64,000 bases of DNA from Gnetum montanum (GCA_015680685.1 MNCI01027256.1:119107-183106); one strand, 5' to 3'; shown: positions 21,256 through 33,569, counted from the stretch's first letter. Numbers and translations are program-made. The notes: generated from the letters alone by a model not told the origin.

Positions 21256-23243
21256 AGAGTAGAACTATTCCAAAGAAAGAACAAAATGCTCATTTTAGTA
21301 TTTAAGTATCATGATGTGTTATCTGGGGCATAGTGAAAATCTATTTGCATGAGCAGGTAGTGAAAATATATTTGTATGAGCAGGTAGAAGCTAGGCATAG
21401 TAAACTATAATCATCAAATTATTTACAAGATGGTGGATATTACTAAAAGTAGAAGAATTTAGAAGAATGATTTGAATTTAGAATAATTATAAAGAAATAT
21501 AAAAACAAAAGAAGAAAATGAGCTAACCATTTGAGCTACTAACTGGCTGAATTTCGAAAGAATACAACTCTACTTATACTTGACCTTGAACTACTTTTTT
21601 CCCACAAATCTTTATCAAGACAATGAGCTAATTACTTATGGACTTTAACATTAACAATGTGCAACTTATGGACTTTCATTTCAAAAAAGAGAAATAATTA
21701 TTGTTATTTTTCTTCAGATTCTGATCCTAAAATAACTAAAATAAGGATGATTTTGGTGATAAGAGAAGAAAAACAGAGGGAAAATACAGAGAGAGAGTCC
21801 AGAAAAGACAAGAAAAACAGGAGTAAGATATGGATTATGACTAAGTGACATGGTTCAATCAATGACCCGTGATTGATACAGCTCTTGGTACTGGATAAAG
21901 CTAAGATGATAATGATCTTAAAATATTTTTGCCTGTGAGATTTTTTTAAAAAAGTGGTTTCAGATCTGCAAGTAAAAACTGTTTGGGATCGTATTTGCTG
22001 GTGTAATGGCAAACCTTGTCAGCTTTAATCATCCCTTTTTGCATCAGCTCAGCCATGACTGCTTTCCAGATTCTTCGTCCTCTGAAATACAGATTAGGAA
22101 CCTGTATAGGATCTCAACAACAAATACCAGTTTAAAGAAAACATGAAAACATTTGTTTTCCTTCTGAGAAAGAATGCTAATACAACTACTGGGAGTAAAA
22201 TCATATGAATCAAACTTACTTTTGAATCTTCCACATCCCCTGAAAAAGATGCCCCATCACAATACATGACTTGCACCCTGTTCCAATTGTAAAAGTCTGT
22301 TCCAAGCAAATCAATCTTCCTCAATCATAAAATTATGTTACAGGTTAAATTCCAGAGGAGAAAGCTTTATGGATTTTTAAAAAATTTGTAAATTTTTTTT
22401 TGAAACTATTCTATCAGATAAATCCAAAATGGTCGCAGTGAACATGATTAAAAATTCAGCTTCAGTTTCAAAACCAAAATAAACTATGCTACAATCAAGA
22501 GCACCCCTTTTTTTCAACCTAAAAACAAAAACAGAAATCTTAGTCACCTGGATTCTCTGCAGCACTGTTACTCAAACCCCCGGAGAAACAGTAGGAAGTG
22601 GGCATGTAGTTAGAAGATCCCAAGTAAGTAGATTTCCTATCAATGCAAGACTGAAGGTCTGAGCACCATCCTCCTCCCTGATAATTTAATCCACTTCATG
22701 AAACTGTAAACCGTATACTTAACTGTGTTTACTAGGAAATGAATGAACAGAAGGGTATGTTGAAGAAGTCATGAGATTCAGAGACTGGAAATAATGTGTT
22801 AAAAGATACACCTAGATTTAGCAAAATGGCAGCATAGTTAAGTTTCATATTCTCAGAGCAAGGCAACAACCTGGATGTAAACAAGCCAGTTTTTTGCTCC
22901 GGAGCCACAGCCTGGAGAAAAAGCATAAGCCGGGACAGTTCCATCCAGGCAAACTGCACATTTCATACCCAAAACAAAATTGAAATTCCACAAAAACAGA
23001 ACATTTTCAATACCAAAGTTCAATTCTATACCAGCTATTCAAGCTAGGAGGGTTAGTTCTATACAGATAAGAGATTCAAGTTAAATGAATATATGGACAC
23101 ATTTTGCACAAAGTTAATTTATCTGATAGCTCAATTGAGTCTATACAGTTTCATAATGCACCAACTTCAAAATTCAAATATGGCAATAAATCCATAGAAC
23201 CTGAGATGAAATTAAAAACAATTTCAGTTTCATTTATATTAAC

Positions 23244-23403
23244 CTGCTCCTGTAGCCGCTGCACCGTCAACCAGTGTGAGATTCACAATGTGGGTATTAT
23301 CATTAGCTGCTGCTATCATCCCATTTTGGATTACTGCAAACAACAGCAGCAGCAAAACAACAAATCTAAAATGAAGCAGTAGCAGCAAATTGGCCATGTC
23401 CAT
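23244..23403 (-). pseudogene. PAE exon 1: signal peptide and N-terminus
   Basis: ATG at 23,403 gives M-D-M-A-N-L-L-L-L-L followed by about 20 hydrophobic residues (a classic secretion signal). After that come N-D-N-T-H-I-V-N-L-T-L-V-D-G-A-A, which matches the mature N-terminus of plant pectin acetylesterases and contains an N-L-T glycosylation sequon. Alternative in-frame ATGs lie at 23,412 and 23,397. The exon ends GAGCAG before GT in phase 1, and exon 2 completes the Val codon of VCLDG. No lesion is seen here. Confidence 0.8.
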
Positions 23404-23787
23404 ATCCCACATGCAAAAAGAATCTGATAACACAGCAAAATTTGTGATGCAGGAAACACAATTACTACTTCTACCATCCCATCCTATCATATGTTGGGAA
23501 GCTTTCTATAGTGCTGTGGAATCTCGTTGTCTTTTCCTGTCACTGGTTTTTCTTGGTTTTTGGGTTTAGACCACGTGGAGTCATATCATTGGACCATGTA
23601 TGAATGCATTAACATTTTCCCTAGCAGTGCAGTAGCCACCATTGCTCAGAATTAGTCGGTAGTGGGACTTGCCAGTAAACATATGAGGTTGCATATGCAG
23701 TGTATGACACGTTGCTTTCTTTCTTTCCTTTTTTTTCAATTCTTTCTTTCTTTAGTCTTCGGCCTTTTCCATGGGATGGGTTGTACA

Positions 23788-23831
23788 TTGGAGTTATCTA
23801 AAGTCCTACATTGGAATTATCTAAAGTCCTA
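23788..23831. repeat. 22 bp tandem duplication
   Basis: The unit cattggagttatctaaagtc plus ct repeats head to tail, the second copy starting cattggaattatc. One substitution separates them. Confidence 0.75.
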
Positions 23832-24184
23832 TCTTTTTTCTCTTTGGCTTCACTGTATGTTACAAAACATTTCTATCATCTGGATTCTTCATGCTTATCC
23901 TGTCAAGCTGGAGTTTTAAGAGGATTAATACATCAGCAAAATCTTAACTTCCTAAAGAGGATTTGTAGGAAAGTGGTGGATGAGCGGTCTTAGAAAAGTC
24001 AGTGGATTAGCAAAATCCTAGCCTCCCAAAGAAAATCCGGTAAAGAGAATCAGTGAAAGTCTAACATCTTAAGAGTGACTCTGTTAAGCTGCAACCAACA
24101 TGAAAGGAGAAAAACAGCTCAGTAAAAGATGGTAAAATCACAGGCAAAAGGACTTCTCTGAAGTAAGACAATTCATGGTTTTCT

Positions 24185-24385
24185 TGCATCTGTTATCTCT
24201 TTCAAAGTTTATCTTAGGCTTTTCGAAATCTATGATAAAATTAGTAACAGGAGAATACATAACTTTCCATGTAGGATATTATCATGCATCTGTTATCTCT
24301 TCCAACTTAATCTCAGGCGTTTTAAATATATTGTGAAATTAGGAGCAGGAGGATACAAAATTTTCCATACTGGATAAATCGATGA
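24185..24385. repeat. 2 x 100 bp diverged tandem duplication
   Basis: Both copies start tgcatctgttatctcttyca (24,185 and 24,285) and pass through atcttaggcttt or atctcaggcgtt. They share an aattagNaNcaggaNgatac segment and end near ttttccat(a/g)(c/t). Divergence is moderate, so the duplication is not recent. Confidence 0.7.
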
Positions 24386-25734
24386 GAATGACCCGAACCT
24401 GTTGTAAAAATTGAAGCTTTCATGTAATATGAACGCCTTTGTTATGTCCATATCAGCAACCCATTGAAATTTAAGCTATCCTCTGTCAGACGCATGTTTT
24501 AATCAACAAGTGGCATGTTCTGCTATATGAAATTGGAATTCGAATTTCATTAAATCTGCATGGAAATAAAAAGAACAAAAGCATTTTGTGCAAAATACCT
24601 CAGTAGAGTTTGTATGAGTATTCCTAGAGTATATTGAATGTATTGAATAATTATATATAAGTTTCAGCACACCTTTAAGATATTATCCTAGTATCAATAA
24701 TGATAAATGAAATACTTCATACAAAGTTCTACTTGTCTTATGTACATTTAAAAATATTAGTTCTAATACACTAATAAAACATGTTTAGTTTTTTATCACT
24801 TGTAATAGTTATAGCCTACTTACTATAGCTTCTTGTTGAGCATTTTCTTATGTCTTGAAATGTCTACCATCAAATTTGGGATTATTTGTCCAAAATTTTT
24901 TCTAATGAAGAGAATGAGAGATAAAATTGGAAAGATTAAATTTGAAAATTGTAGAAATAGACCTTGGAAATTGTGAATAAATGTTCGATAAATTTGAATT
25001 ACTTGATTACTTCAAAATTCCAAAACTATTACATAGCAAGGAGCAACATTGGTTAAATGTCCCAACCTAAACTTTTGCTTTTGATAAATCATTGCAAAAA
25101 TTTAAATGGGTGTGAGGATGAGAAAATCCATTAATTACTTATGTTAACTTATAAGTTCTATTAAATAAATCATGTCATCACTCCTAAATGGAGTTGTTCT
25201 GTAATCAAAATGGTGTCACTTTGTAACAAGTGATGGAACTATTGTAAGAAAACCAAAAAGTGCAAGTAGGACCTCAAAGAACACATTATAATAACAAGCA
25301 TGTTTCTTTAGGTAACCTTTGGGGGTTTGACCTAAGGTATTTAAAGTAAGTGGTTTGAAACCACTAACTAGAAAAATACTCTTTTCTTAATTTTGTCTTT
25401 AATGTATATTTGAAGATAGCTATACCTATTAGTGTTACTATTTTGTGTTTTAGAGATACCAATTCGACTACCAAATGATTGAATGATTATGATACCTAAG
25501 GGTTGGGGCTCCATTGAAGACCAAAGCCCCACCCCTAATATCAAATCTATGCAGGTATCCATTGGTTCTAATAACGATGATAGCTATAGATAATAATAAT
25601 TTCTAAAAAATTTAGGAGAAGACATAACAACAATATTGAAAAGGAGTTGATCTACCCCCATTGAGCTAATAATAAAACAAACTTCAGTAAATTATACAAA
25701 AACAAAAGAAGAAGAAACATCATTTAGCATTAGT

Positions 25735-26300
25735 TAGGAGGTCAATGGGATCTCAAAAGTTCAAAATTGGCACTTTGGAAAAAAAGTAAAAATTCACCTA
25801 AGTATTGGTCACACTTACATTGACATTAGTGTTAGTATCACCTTGATAGGTCACCATGTTTGTCAAAGCCAAAGGTCAGACTTGTTAGTTTTGAACTTAG
25901 CATCAACTCTGAACAAGTTGCACTTATCTCTAAGATTGATTTTAGATACCTAAGTTAAAATTGGCAACTTTAGGCCTTTAAATATAAGCTCAAAACACAC
26001 ATTTCAGGCTAATTTATGGAAACTTGAGAATATTTATCAAATTTTAGGAGATCAAGAGCATGAGTTCCTACCACCATCACAACACCTACATGCTCTATGA
26101 TCATCTTTTGCACCTTCTGCATCACTTCCAATGATAGAATTTTTAAACTTCTATAGCATATTCTAGAGTTAAAAGTCTAGCATCAATGTTGGGACCCTTA
26201 GCCAAAATAGTGTTGTTGTGGCCCAAAATTGATTCTAGATCATGGCTACAGCTTCCACATCCATACCCTAACCCTCTAGAGGTTCAACCCTACTATCAAA
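25735..26300 (+). repeat. Dispersed repeat X, copy 1
   Basis: Landmarks are gttaggaggtcaatgggatc, acattgacattagtg, aaattggcaactttaggcct, a TATA-like tttaaatataagc, gcatgttctatgatc-like text, agagttaaaagtctagcatc, and gattctagatcatggctaca. The reverse complement of the same chain lies at about 49,445-49,996. With a TATA-like box mid-way and about 560 bp length it could be an LTR of another family, but no TG...CA ends were fixed. Confidence 0.6.
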
Positions 26301-26454
26301 ACCTGCATTTTACTCTCAAATTAGGTTTTTGTAATTAGTTTTATTACCCTTACGTTTTTTAATGATGTGTGTGACTTAATAGTTTCTGAAAGATAAATTG
26401 TTAATGTGTTTATAGCAATCTTGTATAATATAACTAATCTAGATAACCAACACC

Positions 26455-26474
26455 ATCCCTGACAACAGTGCCAA
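26455..26474 (-). other. tRNA-Asp-type primer-binding site (complement)
   Basis: Minus-strand reading gives TTGGCACTGTTGTCAGGG directly next to the LTR end CTCATCA. This is close to the TGGCGCCGTTGCCGGGGA site complementary to the tRNA-Asp 3' end. It shows the adjacent LTR (26,475 rightward) is a 5' LTR of an older minus-strand element whose body, leftward, is lost after about 150 bp. Confidence 0.75.
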
Positions 26475-26980
26475 TGATGAGCGGTGAGGTACCCCTTATG
26501 CTCAACCATATGAATCACAAGCATTCATGCACGATCGGATTGAGTTTCGTGGATGGAACTAGTTGTGGCATCTAGATAATTATGCCTTGATCATAGTTTA
26601 TTATCTTCCCAGTTGGACTAGTGGTAGTTTTGTCACATATGGTTTAGTCCAAACTAAGGCATATGATTCTTGATGTTGATTCGACCTTATGCTACTCCTA
26701 ATGATGATGAGGAAATCAATTATTTAAACTAATTAACAATAGAAAGTAAAGTCTAAATTAGCCTATAGGCAATGAGTGTCTATGCCCAACTTGTCGTACA
26801 TGTCCTAAACCCACGTATCCACTACTGGGATTACCAAGCGCTATGCTATTGGGTAAACCAAGCAATAATGCTACTAGGATTACCAAGTAAATATGTGTTT
26901 ATGCTCGAAACTCATTGTGCTCATTTCACCAATTCATTAACATGCATGGAAATGTAAATATTAACTAAGTACATGAAATG

Positions 26981-27774
26981 TGATCAATGGCGAGGTACCC
27001 CTACACTCAACCATACGAATACGAGTGTTTCATGTGCGATCTGGTCGAACTTCAAGGACTAAGTGCTTACACGCCTTAATGGAACACTCAGGGTTAATCA
27101 ATCATTATCTTCCCAAACTTACTTGTATTGTCATGGTTGTATGGTTAAGTAAGCTTGAGGTACATGATTTTTATAGCTTTTATATTTTTTTATGTCTTCT
27201 ACTAATAAAGGAGAGGGAGAGAGAACTAAGTGGCTAACTTACATTAACTATTCATTAATTAGTTTCTAAATGTTCCTAACACTACTATTCGTTCCCACTT
27301 GCCATACACATCCTGAACCAATGCAACACTGCTAAGATTACCAAACGCTAATCATTACTAGGTTACCAAGTGCTACACACATGCTCGAAGCGGTCGTACT
27401 CAGTGTATTCAACTAAGGGGGTTGAAGGTTGAGAGAGAGATTAATTAACTAGGAAAGAATTAAATAATAATTAATTACTAATTAGCTTAATCTATATGCT
27501 ATAAGGTTTATCATAAAGTTCATCTTTATTGCCATACACAAAATTGTGCTCAGGTACAAATTGCTCGAATAAAGATCCGTTCACTCTATGACTCCTACTG
27601 CAGGCACACAGAAATAATTCTAACTCAGGTGTGACTAAATTGCAAGAATTTGGCTAAGGGTCTAATTCTAATTGTTTGGAACCATGGGCGCTGCCTCTTA
27701 TTTATAGAAGATGAGGTAAGACGTGATATCGCGTGGTGGCTAGGATATTGCGTACGCAATATCACGGTTCATCA
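26981..27774 (-). repeat. 3' LTR of element B
   Basis: Read on the plus strand it runs tgatcaatggcgaggtaccc ... gcaatatcacggttcatca. A TATA box in minus orientation (cttatttatag) lies near 27,700. Between that and the LTR edge sits the palindromic gatatcgcgt...gcgtacgcaatatc cassette. It pairs with 33,585-34,406. Confidence 0.85.
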
Positions 27775-29280
27775 TACCCCCATGACTGAATGAAAACTTG
27801 TCCTTGATTTTCTTACAAAATATTGGGAAGGTATGGGATTATTGACTTGAATGACAACTAATGGTGAATGGGATAACATGTGAACGAATCAACATTATAA
27901 TACATGGCAACATTGGTGTTCATGACAAGAAGAGTGAACACTATACACAATTGACATCCAACCTTATTTGGTAGCTGAGAGAGAAGAGAGAGAGAGAGAG
28001 AAAAGGAGAAGATGTGTTGCTGCTGAACCAAGATTGTGCCTTTCATTATCTATCCATAACCACGCCATCAATTTTGTTCCTTGCACAACTGTTCTAGCAC
28101 CAGTCCATCTTGAGTGTTTCCTCTAGGTCCAGTCCATTACTATATGATTGCCATCTGCACACACAACACAGTCACATATGAGCAAGGATAAGTAAATCAC
28201 AATATAGTTGATACCTTGCCTTGGTGTAAGGTCCATTAGCTAAGTTGTGATATGGCCAATACAGATTCTAAATATATAACATTGGTGACTACCCAAGGTG
28301 TAGGGGTTAGGAAAATTGAAAAAATTAGACCAGGGCCCCCATGACTAAGAGTGATCCTCTGGTAGCGATAGAATGGAAAAAGATAAGGAATAAGAAAGAT
28401 GAAGAAAAAGAAACAACAACAACGCCGATAAAATGGATGTCAGAGATGGGAATGAACAAAACAAATGTTGATTGCAAAAATGTTTAAGGGAAAGAAGTTA
28501 ACTGATGCACCAAATAGGAATGTCAGTGGGTCCTCCCCAAAGCAGGCTCATGCCCTTTACGCCCTAACAAACCCACATCCAAAGAGTCCGTAGGCTTTGG
28601 AAATGTCATTTAGGAGCAAGAGTTAAAGACTTAACCCCAAGAATTCACCAAAGAGAAAACAATGCATCAACCAAAATATAGACTACTGATACAACCAGCA
28701 ATGAGGTGGAAATGGAGAAAGAATGATGGGGAGAAGAGAATGGAATGGAGTCTCAAGAACAAGATGGTGTATAGCCCCATGTGTATTTATTGTTAATGTG
28801 ACTAAGTAGATCTCATTCCAAATCCAACCTCAAACAATCCATGTCCAGTGACTTTGCATTAATACACTTGGCCAATCCATCCACTTGAAGTAACAAGAAT
28901 GCTTCCGCCAAAGAGTCAACACCATTCCAAGGAAGACGAGAAAGGGAAAAGTAGGAAGCGAGAAAGGGCCTTAGTTAGAGGGAACATGTCTGTTTAGTTC
29001 CATAACCAGTGCTTGTAGCCCATATGATTATTTTATCTAAGGGGTGTGCTTTGAATTCTCACTATTTTTTTTCTTTTGCATGAGAACCACACCATGCAAA
29101 GACTAATTTTTATTGGCTCAGCTTCTTGATAATTGAACAATTTCAGAATGGTAAGGAAAGCTTGAGATGAAAACATCCAAGCACCCAAGAGAATTGCCAG
29201 CACAAATGCATCAAATCCCTTTGAATTCACACCCTTTTCAGTCCTNTAAGGGCCTTGAATGGTTAGCAGAGGTGGTCATC
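27775..29280 (-). other. 3' internal region of element B, non-coding
   Basis: About 1.5 kb without a gene. It starts (minus sense, right side) with the purine block ttagtcatgggggagatg at 29,282 that follows integrase in element A, and has a second block (ttagtcatgggggccc) at about 28,340. A segment with gggtcctccccaaagcaggc at about 28,529 recurs in element E at 54,810. ORF3 is absent here. A GA microsatellite lies at 27,977-28,001. Confidence 0.6.
29246..29246. other. Single-N join in element B
   Basis: One N lies inside the internal region just left of the post-integrase purine block. Unlike other N joins here, no duplicated flank is obvious. Confidence 0.5.
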
Positions 29281-29329
29281 TCCCCCATGACTAAGTTGGA
29301 AGGAGGAGATCCGAAATAGTGAGCAAGGT

Positions 29330-30114
29330 CATCCCTTATCAGAGGTATTATGTGCACTGGTCATTCTATATAGTAGCTAGTGTGTCCAAGGAATGACTGA
29401 ATGTCTTTGACAGTTTCCAGTTGACGGGTGATTCCTTGGATAACCCTAATTTTATCTAGGTCTACCTCTATTCCTGCATGTGAAACCTTATGCCCAAGTA
29501 CTATGCCTTCTTGGACCATTAAATGGCTTTTCTACCAGTTGAGCCTTAGATTGGTTTCTACACATCTTTTCAGTACTTGCTCTAATCGGTCCAAGGATTG
29601 ATCAAAACTTGTTCCATAGGTGGAGAAGTCATCCATAAATACTTCCACTTCGTTCCCTATCTACTATTAGAATATGCTTAGAACTAGGCGTTGAAACGTG
29701 GCAGGAGCATTACATAAGCCAAAAGACATTTGCTTATACGCAAACATTCCCCAAGGACTGGTGACCTTTGTCTTGGCTTAGTCTTCTAGGGCCATTTGTA
29801 TTTGGTTGTATCTGCTATAGCCATCTAGAAAACTATAATAGCGATGCCCTGCTATGGTTTCTAAGACTTGGTCAACCAATGGCAACGAAAAGTGATCCTT
29901 AAATGTTGCCATGTTTAGCAGCCTAAAATCTATGCACAGCCTCCATTTGCCTCTATTTTTAGGCACGATCACTAGAGGGCTAACCCATTCACTATCAGCA
30001 ATGGGATATATAAACCTAGCCTTAAGAAGCTGTTCTATTTCTTCTTTTACTACTTGCTCAATTTTGGGTTCAGTTGCCTCTGTAGTTGTTTTCAAGGTTT
30101 CATGGAGGGGTTAG
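29330..30114 (-). pseudogene. Reverse transcriptase of element B
   Basis: A 105-residue open frame (30,095-29,778) reads E-E-I-E-Q-L-L-K-A-R-F-I-Y-P and then P-L-V-I-V-P-K. It continues W-R-L-C-I-D-F-R-L-L-N, F-L-D-G-Y-S-R-Y-N-Q-I and A-L-E-D. Out of frame, [20 protein letters not shown] (about 29,630; the catalytic pair) and S-F-L-G-H-T follow. This is the most complete RT in the window. At its end the sequence jumps straight to the post-integrase purine block, so RNase H and integrase were deleted. Confidence 0.85.
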
Positions 30115-30499
30115 TGTACATCCTATGCTAGCATATCCTAGGATCTATTCAAGTTAATTCAGGATATGACCAAGCAAAGGCTTTTGACCACTTGTTTATT
30201 ACTTTTAGCATTCTTCCTTTTTGTTTGAAAGCAGGTCTTGCATTGATGATTACCAGTTTTCCATTTTCAAGGGTCATATATTCTAGACTGGTGGGCAATG
30301 GTTTCAATTATAGGGGCTCTTGTTTGAATTTTTTAGGAATTTCCAACTTCCCCCAGTTGATTTTTTCAAGGTTAAGGCTTGAAAGTTGGTAGTGGACTTG
30401 CTCTAGTACGTCTATGCTTTCGATGTAAGCATAGGTTATTCCCTCAATTAGTTCCATGCACATTAGTGAATTGCTCTATTGATCAGCTATCAACCACTG

Positions 30500-31243
30500 G
30501 GTGTCTTCTTGTCATGTGGCTACTGCATACAGGCACTTTTGTATGGTAATATCTTGTGCATATAGGTTGCATGCAGGCAATGCTAAAACTTGCACAACCC
30601 ATGATCTTTGCACGCAGTTGCACCCTGTATCACTATATGTGATGCATGGAACCTTCTTCTTCTTGATCTTTCCAAAAGTGTTCTCCTTAGATATTTCCAA
30701 GGAATGATCGTAGATTCCTAGGCACGCATCTATAGTACTTAGCCATGCCCTTCCCATTATTATTGGGAAGTCCCCTTTACCGTTATTCACTTGTATAACT
30801 AGAAAATTAGCTGGGTACAACCAACCACACACAATGGTGACAATGTCCTCCACTAGTCCCAAGGGAATAGTGATGAACTGGTCAGCCAGCTCTAAGCGAA
30901 TATTACTCTTCTTTAATGGAGGTAGGTTTTAGGCTTTGTAGATTTCTTATGATATTAAGTTGACTCTAGAACCTAAGTCTAGAAGAGCTTTGCATGGCTC
31001 ATTCTCAGTGATTTGGAGATAGATTAGAAGGCTTCCAGGATTAGAGAATTTCCTAGGAAGGTGGCCAACCTTGATCCAGTTAGTTACGACATGTGTTAAC
31101 ATAACCATATGCGTTGAGCTCAGTGTTTGATTCAAAGGGAGCTCTAAAGCCTTATTTGATGAGGGGACATTTAGAGGTTCAACCGCTTGTGGTTGTAAGG
31201 GCTTCGTTGGACTATTGGTTCTAAAGAAAGGTCTTTTCTTCAT
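30500..31243 (-). pseudogene. Aspartic protease of element B
   Basis: The 98-residue frame at 31,243-30,947 carries M-L-T-H-V-V-T-N-W-I and ends A-L-L-D-L-G-S-R-V-N-L-I-S. A 116-residue frame at 30,862-30,512 continues G-L-V-E-D-I-V-T-I and P-I-I-M-G-R-A-W-L-S-T. The catalytic triad reads D-L-G instead of D-S-G or D-T-G, and only a few stops separate the frames. The domain would process Gag-Pol. Confidence 0.8.
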
Positions 31244-31267
31244 ACGATTATTAGAACCAATAGCGAG

Positions 31268-32445
31268 CTAAGAATTTATAGCCCTTGTGGCATTGTGTTG
31301 TTGTGGTTGAGTAGGGAGTTCCCCTTGCATTGCTGGAGCAGGTGGTAATGGAGCTATTGGTGGGAGAGCTATGGATGGATTTGAAGGATGGTATAATTGT
31401 GGGTTATCTTTCCTAGGAGGAGTTATATAATACTCATGGGCTTGGTAGTGATGTTGTAGTGTAACATGACTAACAGAGTCACGTGGAGAGATTAGATGCT
31501 GCACATAGTAGCCATATGGGTCAGGTTGCTGGTAGGGGTATTGTTGCCTTGGTGGTGGCATCCCCCATGACTGTGGGTATTGCCACTATTGATGTTGCTC
31601 AACGGGTTGTGGTGGAGTTCCACTTGGATAATATGTTGAAGGTTGGTGGAACTGCCTTCAGTTACCTTGGGGATAAGGTAACCGTCAGGGTGCTTGCTGT
31701 TTATTTAGTCGTGGGTTGAGTGCATACACCCCAGACTCTTGTAGATGTGAGATTACTGGGCAACATCCTTTATGATGGTCATATTAGCATATCTCGCATC
31801 CACCATCATTGTCTATGTTTGAATCCACAACCTCTTCTGTTATGGCTATTTTTTCCTTACCCTTATTACATGCATTATCCACTTCTCTCTTTTTCCTTTT
31901 GTTGTGGTCACTACCTTGCTCCCTAGACTCCTCTACAATTTTGAGAACAGTTTCAAACCTACTATCCAAGGAGTCCCACATTTGGTATACCTTTGCCGAT
32001 ACTTCTGTTGTTAACTTTTGGAGAGGAAAAGTTTTTCTATTCACCATCTCTTCGAGTGGTGACTCTTCCTCCTCCTCACAAAATCTCACTCCCCTTTTTC
32101 ATAGGGAAGGATCTCGGTTATATTCTTCTGCACTTTCTCTCTTACGTAGCTCACCTTCTTCTTTGGCTACTTGCTGTAGCAATCTATGAATTTGATGAGA
32201 CCTAAGCTCCGATAACCTTCCTTGGGCATACGTCACAAGGGTTCTTTTTGTTTCATGCCTAAGTCCATCCACAAGATGGCATAGTTGATCCTACTATGAA
32301 TAACCATGGCTAGGACCATAATGTAATAGTTCGTAATAGCGGCCCATGGCAGTATCCAAGGGTTCATGATTTCCTTGCTTCCATCATTGGATTTGCTTCC
32401 ATAGGTTAGACACTCAGGATTACGTTTGGTACTTATCATTGAATA
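31268..32445 (-). pseudogene. gag C-terminal half of element B with short zinc knuckle
   Basis: Reading down the minus strand, gag core text comes first: the A-M-G-R-Y-Y region near 32,350 and a charged helix at 32,089-31,800 with V-Y-Q-M-W-D-S-L-D-S. Then comes D-N-D-G-G-C-E-I-C and, after a stop, Y-D-H-H-K-G-C-C (CX2CX3HX3C). A Pro/Gln/Tyr-rich tail from 31,561 starts P-P-P-R-Q-Q-Y-P-Y-Q-Q-P. The knuckle lies about 230 residues before the protease. Intact Gag would form the particle and bind RNA. Confidence 0.75.
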
Positions 32446-32449
32446 GTTN

Positions 32450-33182
32450 AACATGATCCTTCGTGCTCTCTCATGAATAGGAATGTAGCTTTTATATGTA
32501 AAATACATTACATGTGATCATGACACAAGGGACTATCATAGAAAAAAAGCACAACGTCAAAGGGACTTATGATAGGAGAGATATCATACATCCTTGAAGG
32601 GTAAATGGCCCCATGACGCTCCACACGTTTTGAGCGAAATTGAGGATGGTGAACCTGCTTCAACAAGTTCCTCAAAAAATGATGTTCCTCCTCCTAACAT
32701 TGGTCATGAGGTGGTGTATTATAACCTCCACTCCACTATTCACAACCCTGGTAATGATACCCACAAACACGAAGTGTTCAACGAGGGAACATGAACACAC
32801 GATAAGGGCAGACGTTCTGATCGTGATCATGATTGAGGCTGGGACCATCAAAGAGAAGGTAGAAAACACCATCATGGTGATGGTTCTCCTTCTTCTTCAT
32901 CTTCATCATCACCTTCACCCTCTCCTTTAGTGTCTGGACGTAGTCATAGGGAAACCAATAATGAGGATAAGGGAAAACAAAGTGAAAGACATTGACAAGA
33001 CAGTCAAGAACGAGGACGAGGGCACTCTAAGGAATCAAGGCATAGAAGAAGGGAGAGTAGGGAACCGCATAGACACCATATATGCTATGAACGAGATGAT
33101 CATGAAGAACCCCTACTCACAACTAGAAGCATGCTAGTATAATAGAGGCTATAAGAGTTCCAACAAGGCACCAAAAGGATAG
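32450..33182 (+). other. Inverted contig carrying gag N-terminal half (assembly fault suspected)
   Basis: Between single Ns at 32,449 and 33,183 the gag text runs on the plus strand: K-G-K-W-P-H-D-A-P, a Ser-rich run, and R-H-R-R-R-E-S-R-E. The rest of element B runs on the minus strand. Elements C, D and E have this segment in the same orientation as the rest of gag. An inverted contig between two N joins is the simplest reading. Confidence 0.7.
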
Positions 33183-33189
33183 NATTCCC

Positions 33190-33568
33190 AACATGATCCT
33201 TCGTGCTCTCTCATGAATAGGAATGTAGCTTTTATATGTAAAATACATTACATGTGATCATGACACAAGGGACTATCATAGAAAAAAAGCACAACGTCAA
33301 AGGGACTTATGATAGGAGAGATATCATACATCCTTGAAGGGTAAATGGCCCCATGACGCTCCACACGTTTTGAGCGAAATTGAGGATGGTGAACCTGCTT
33401 CAACAAGTTCCTCAAAAAATGATGTTCCTCCTCCTAACATTGGTCATGAGGTGGTGTATTATAACCTCCACTCCACTATTCACAACCCTGGTAATGATAC
33501 CCACAAACACGAAGTGTTCAACGAGGGAACATGAACACACGATAAGGGCAGACGTTCTGATCGTGATC
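33190..33568 (+). repeat. 379 bp copy of 32,450-32,828
   Basis: From aacatgatccttcgtgctct to gatcgtgatc the two segments appear base-for-base identical, offset 740, and both contain the same 66-residue frame (32,594 and 33,334). The copy is bounded by Ns at 33,183 and 33,569. Identity in such a decayed region, plus the N borders, points to a duplicated contig end. Confidence 0.75.
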
Positions 33569-33569
33569 N

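Larger units (their letters stand above)
18658..23403 (-). pseudogene. PAE: Pectin acetylesterase (PAE/NOTUM family) pseudogene, 12 exons
   Basis: Family enzymes are secreted cell-wall hydrolases that remove acetyl groups from pectin. Exons, all minus: 23,403-23,244; 22,953-22,871; 22,677-22,548; 22,296-22,220; 22,101-22,015; 20,591-20,470; 20,345-20,285; 20,008-19,952; 19,847-19,770; 19,317-about 19,255; 19,023-18,890; 18,763-18,658. GT-AG sites and phases agree through exon 9. Order: signal peptide, VCLDG...GSGAKNWLV, GGGWC, FYNWN...YCDGASF, NLYFRG, nucleophile GCSAGG, FFLDA, catalytic-Asp YDSWQ, His block C-F-I-H-C-Q, and C-terminal GDWY...DCPYPCNPSC. The sum, about 385 codons, is near family length. 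Lesions: a 2 nt loss in exon 6, TAG in exon 9, TGA plus a scrambled end in exon 10, and a shifted exon 11 donor. Retained introns indicate a decayed gene or duplicate, not a retrocopy. Confidence 0.88.
23404..25730. other. Upstream flank of PAE relic, no gene recognised
   Basis: This should include the former PAE promoter (minus strand, read leftward from here). A CT-rich run lies at about 23,714-23,755. I see two small tandem duplications, listed separately, and otherwise AT-rich sequence without coding signal. No confident TATA box or transcription start could be assigned. Confidence 0.4.

Noticed and set aside
23104-23382. Plus-strand 92-codon ORF with a Gln run
   Set aside because: It is the antisense shadow of PAE exon 1; the CAG run is the complement of the leucine-rich signal peptide.
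31809-32189. 126-codon plus-strand ORF
   Set aside because: It is antisense to the gag helix and linker of element B.
32594-33534. Two identical 66-residue ORFs as a recent gene duplication
   Set aside because: Both lie in the duplicated, N-bounded gag segments of element B; identity reflects assembly, not duplication of a gene.
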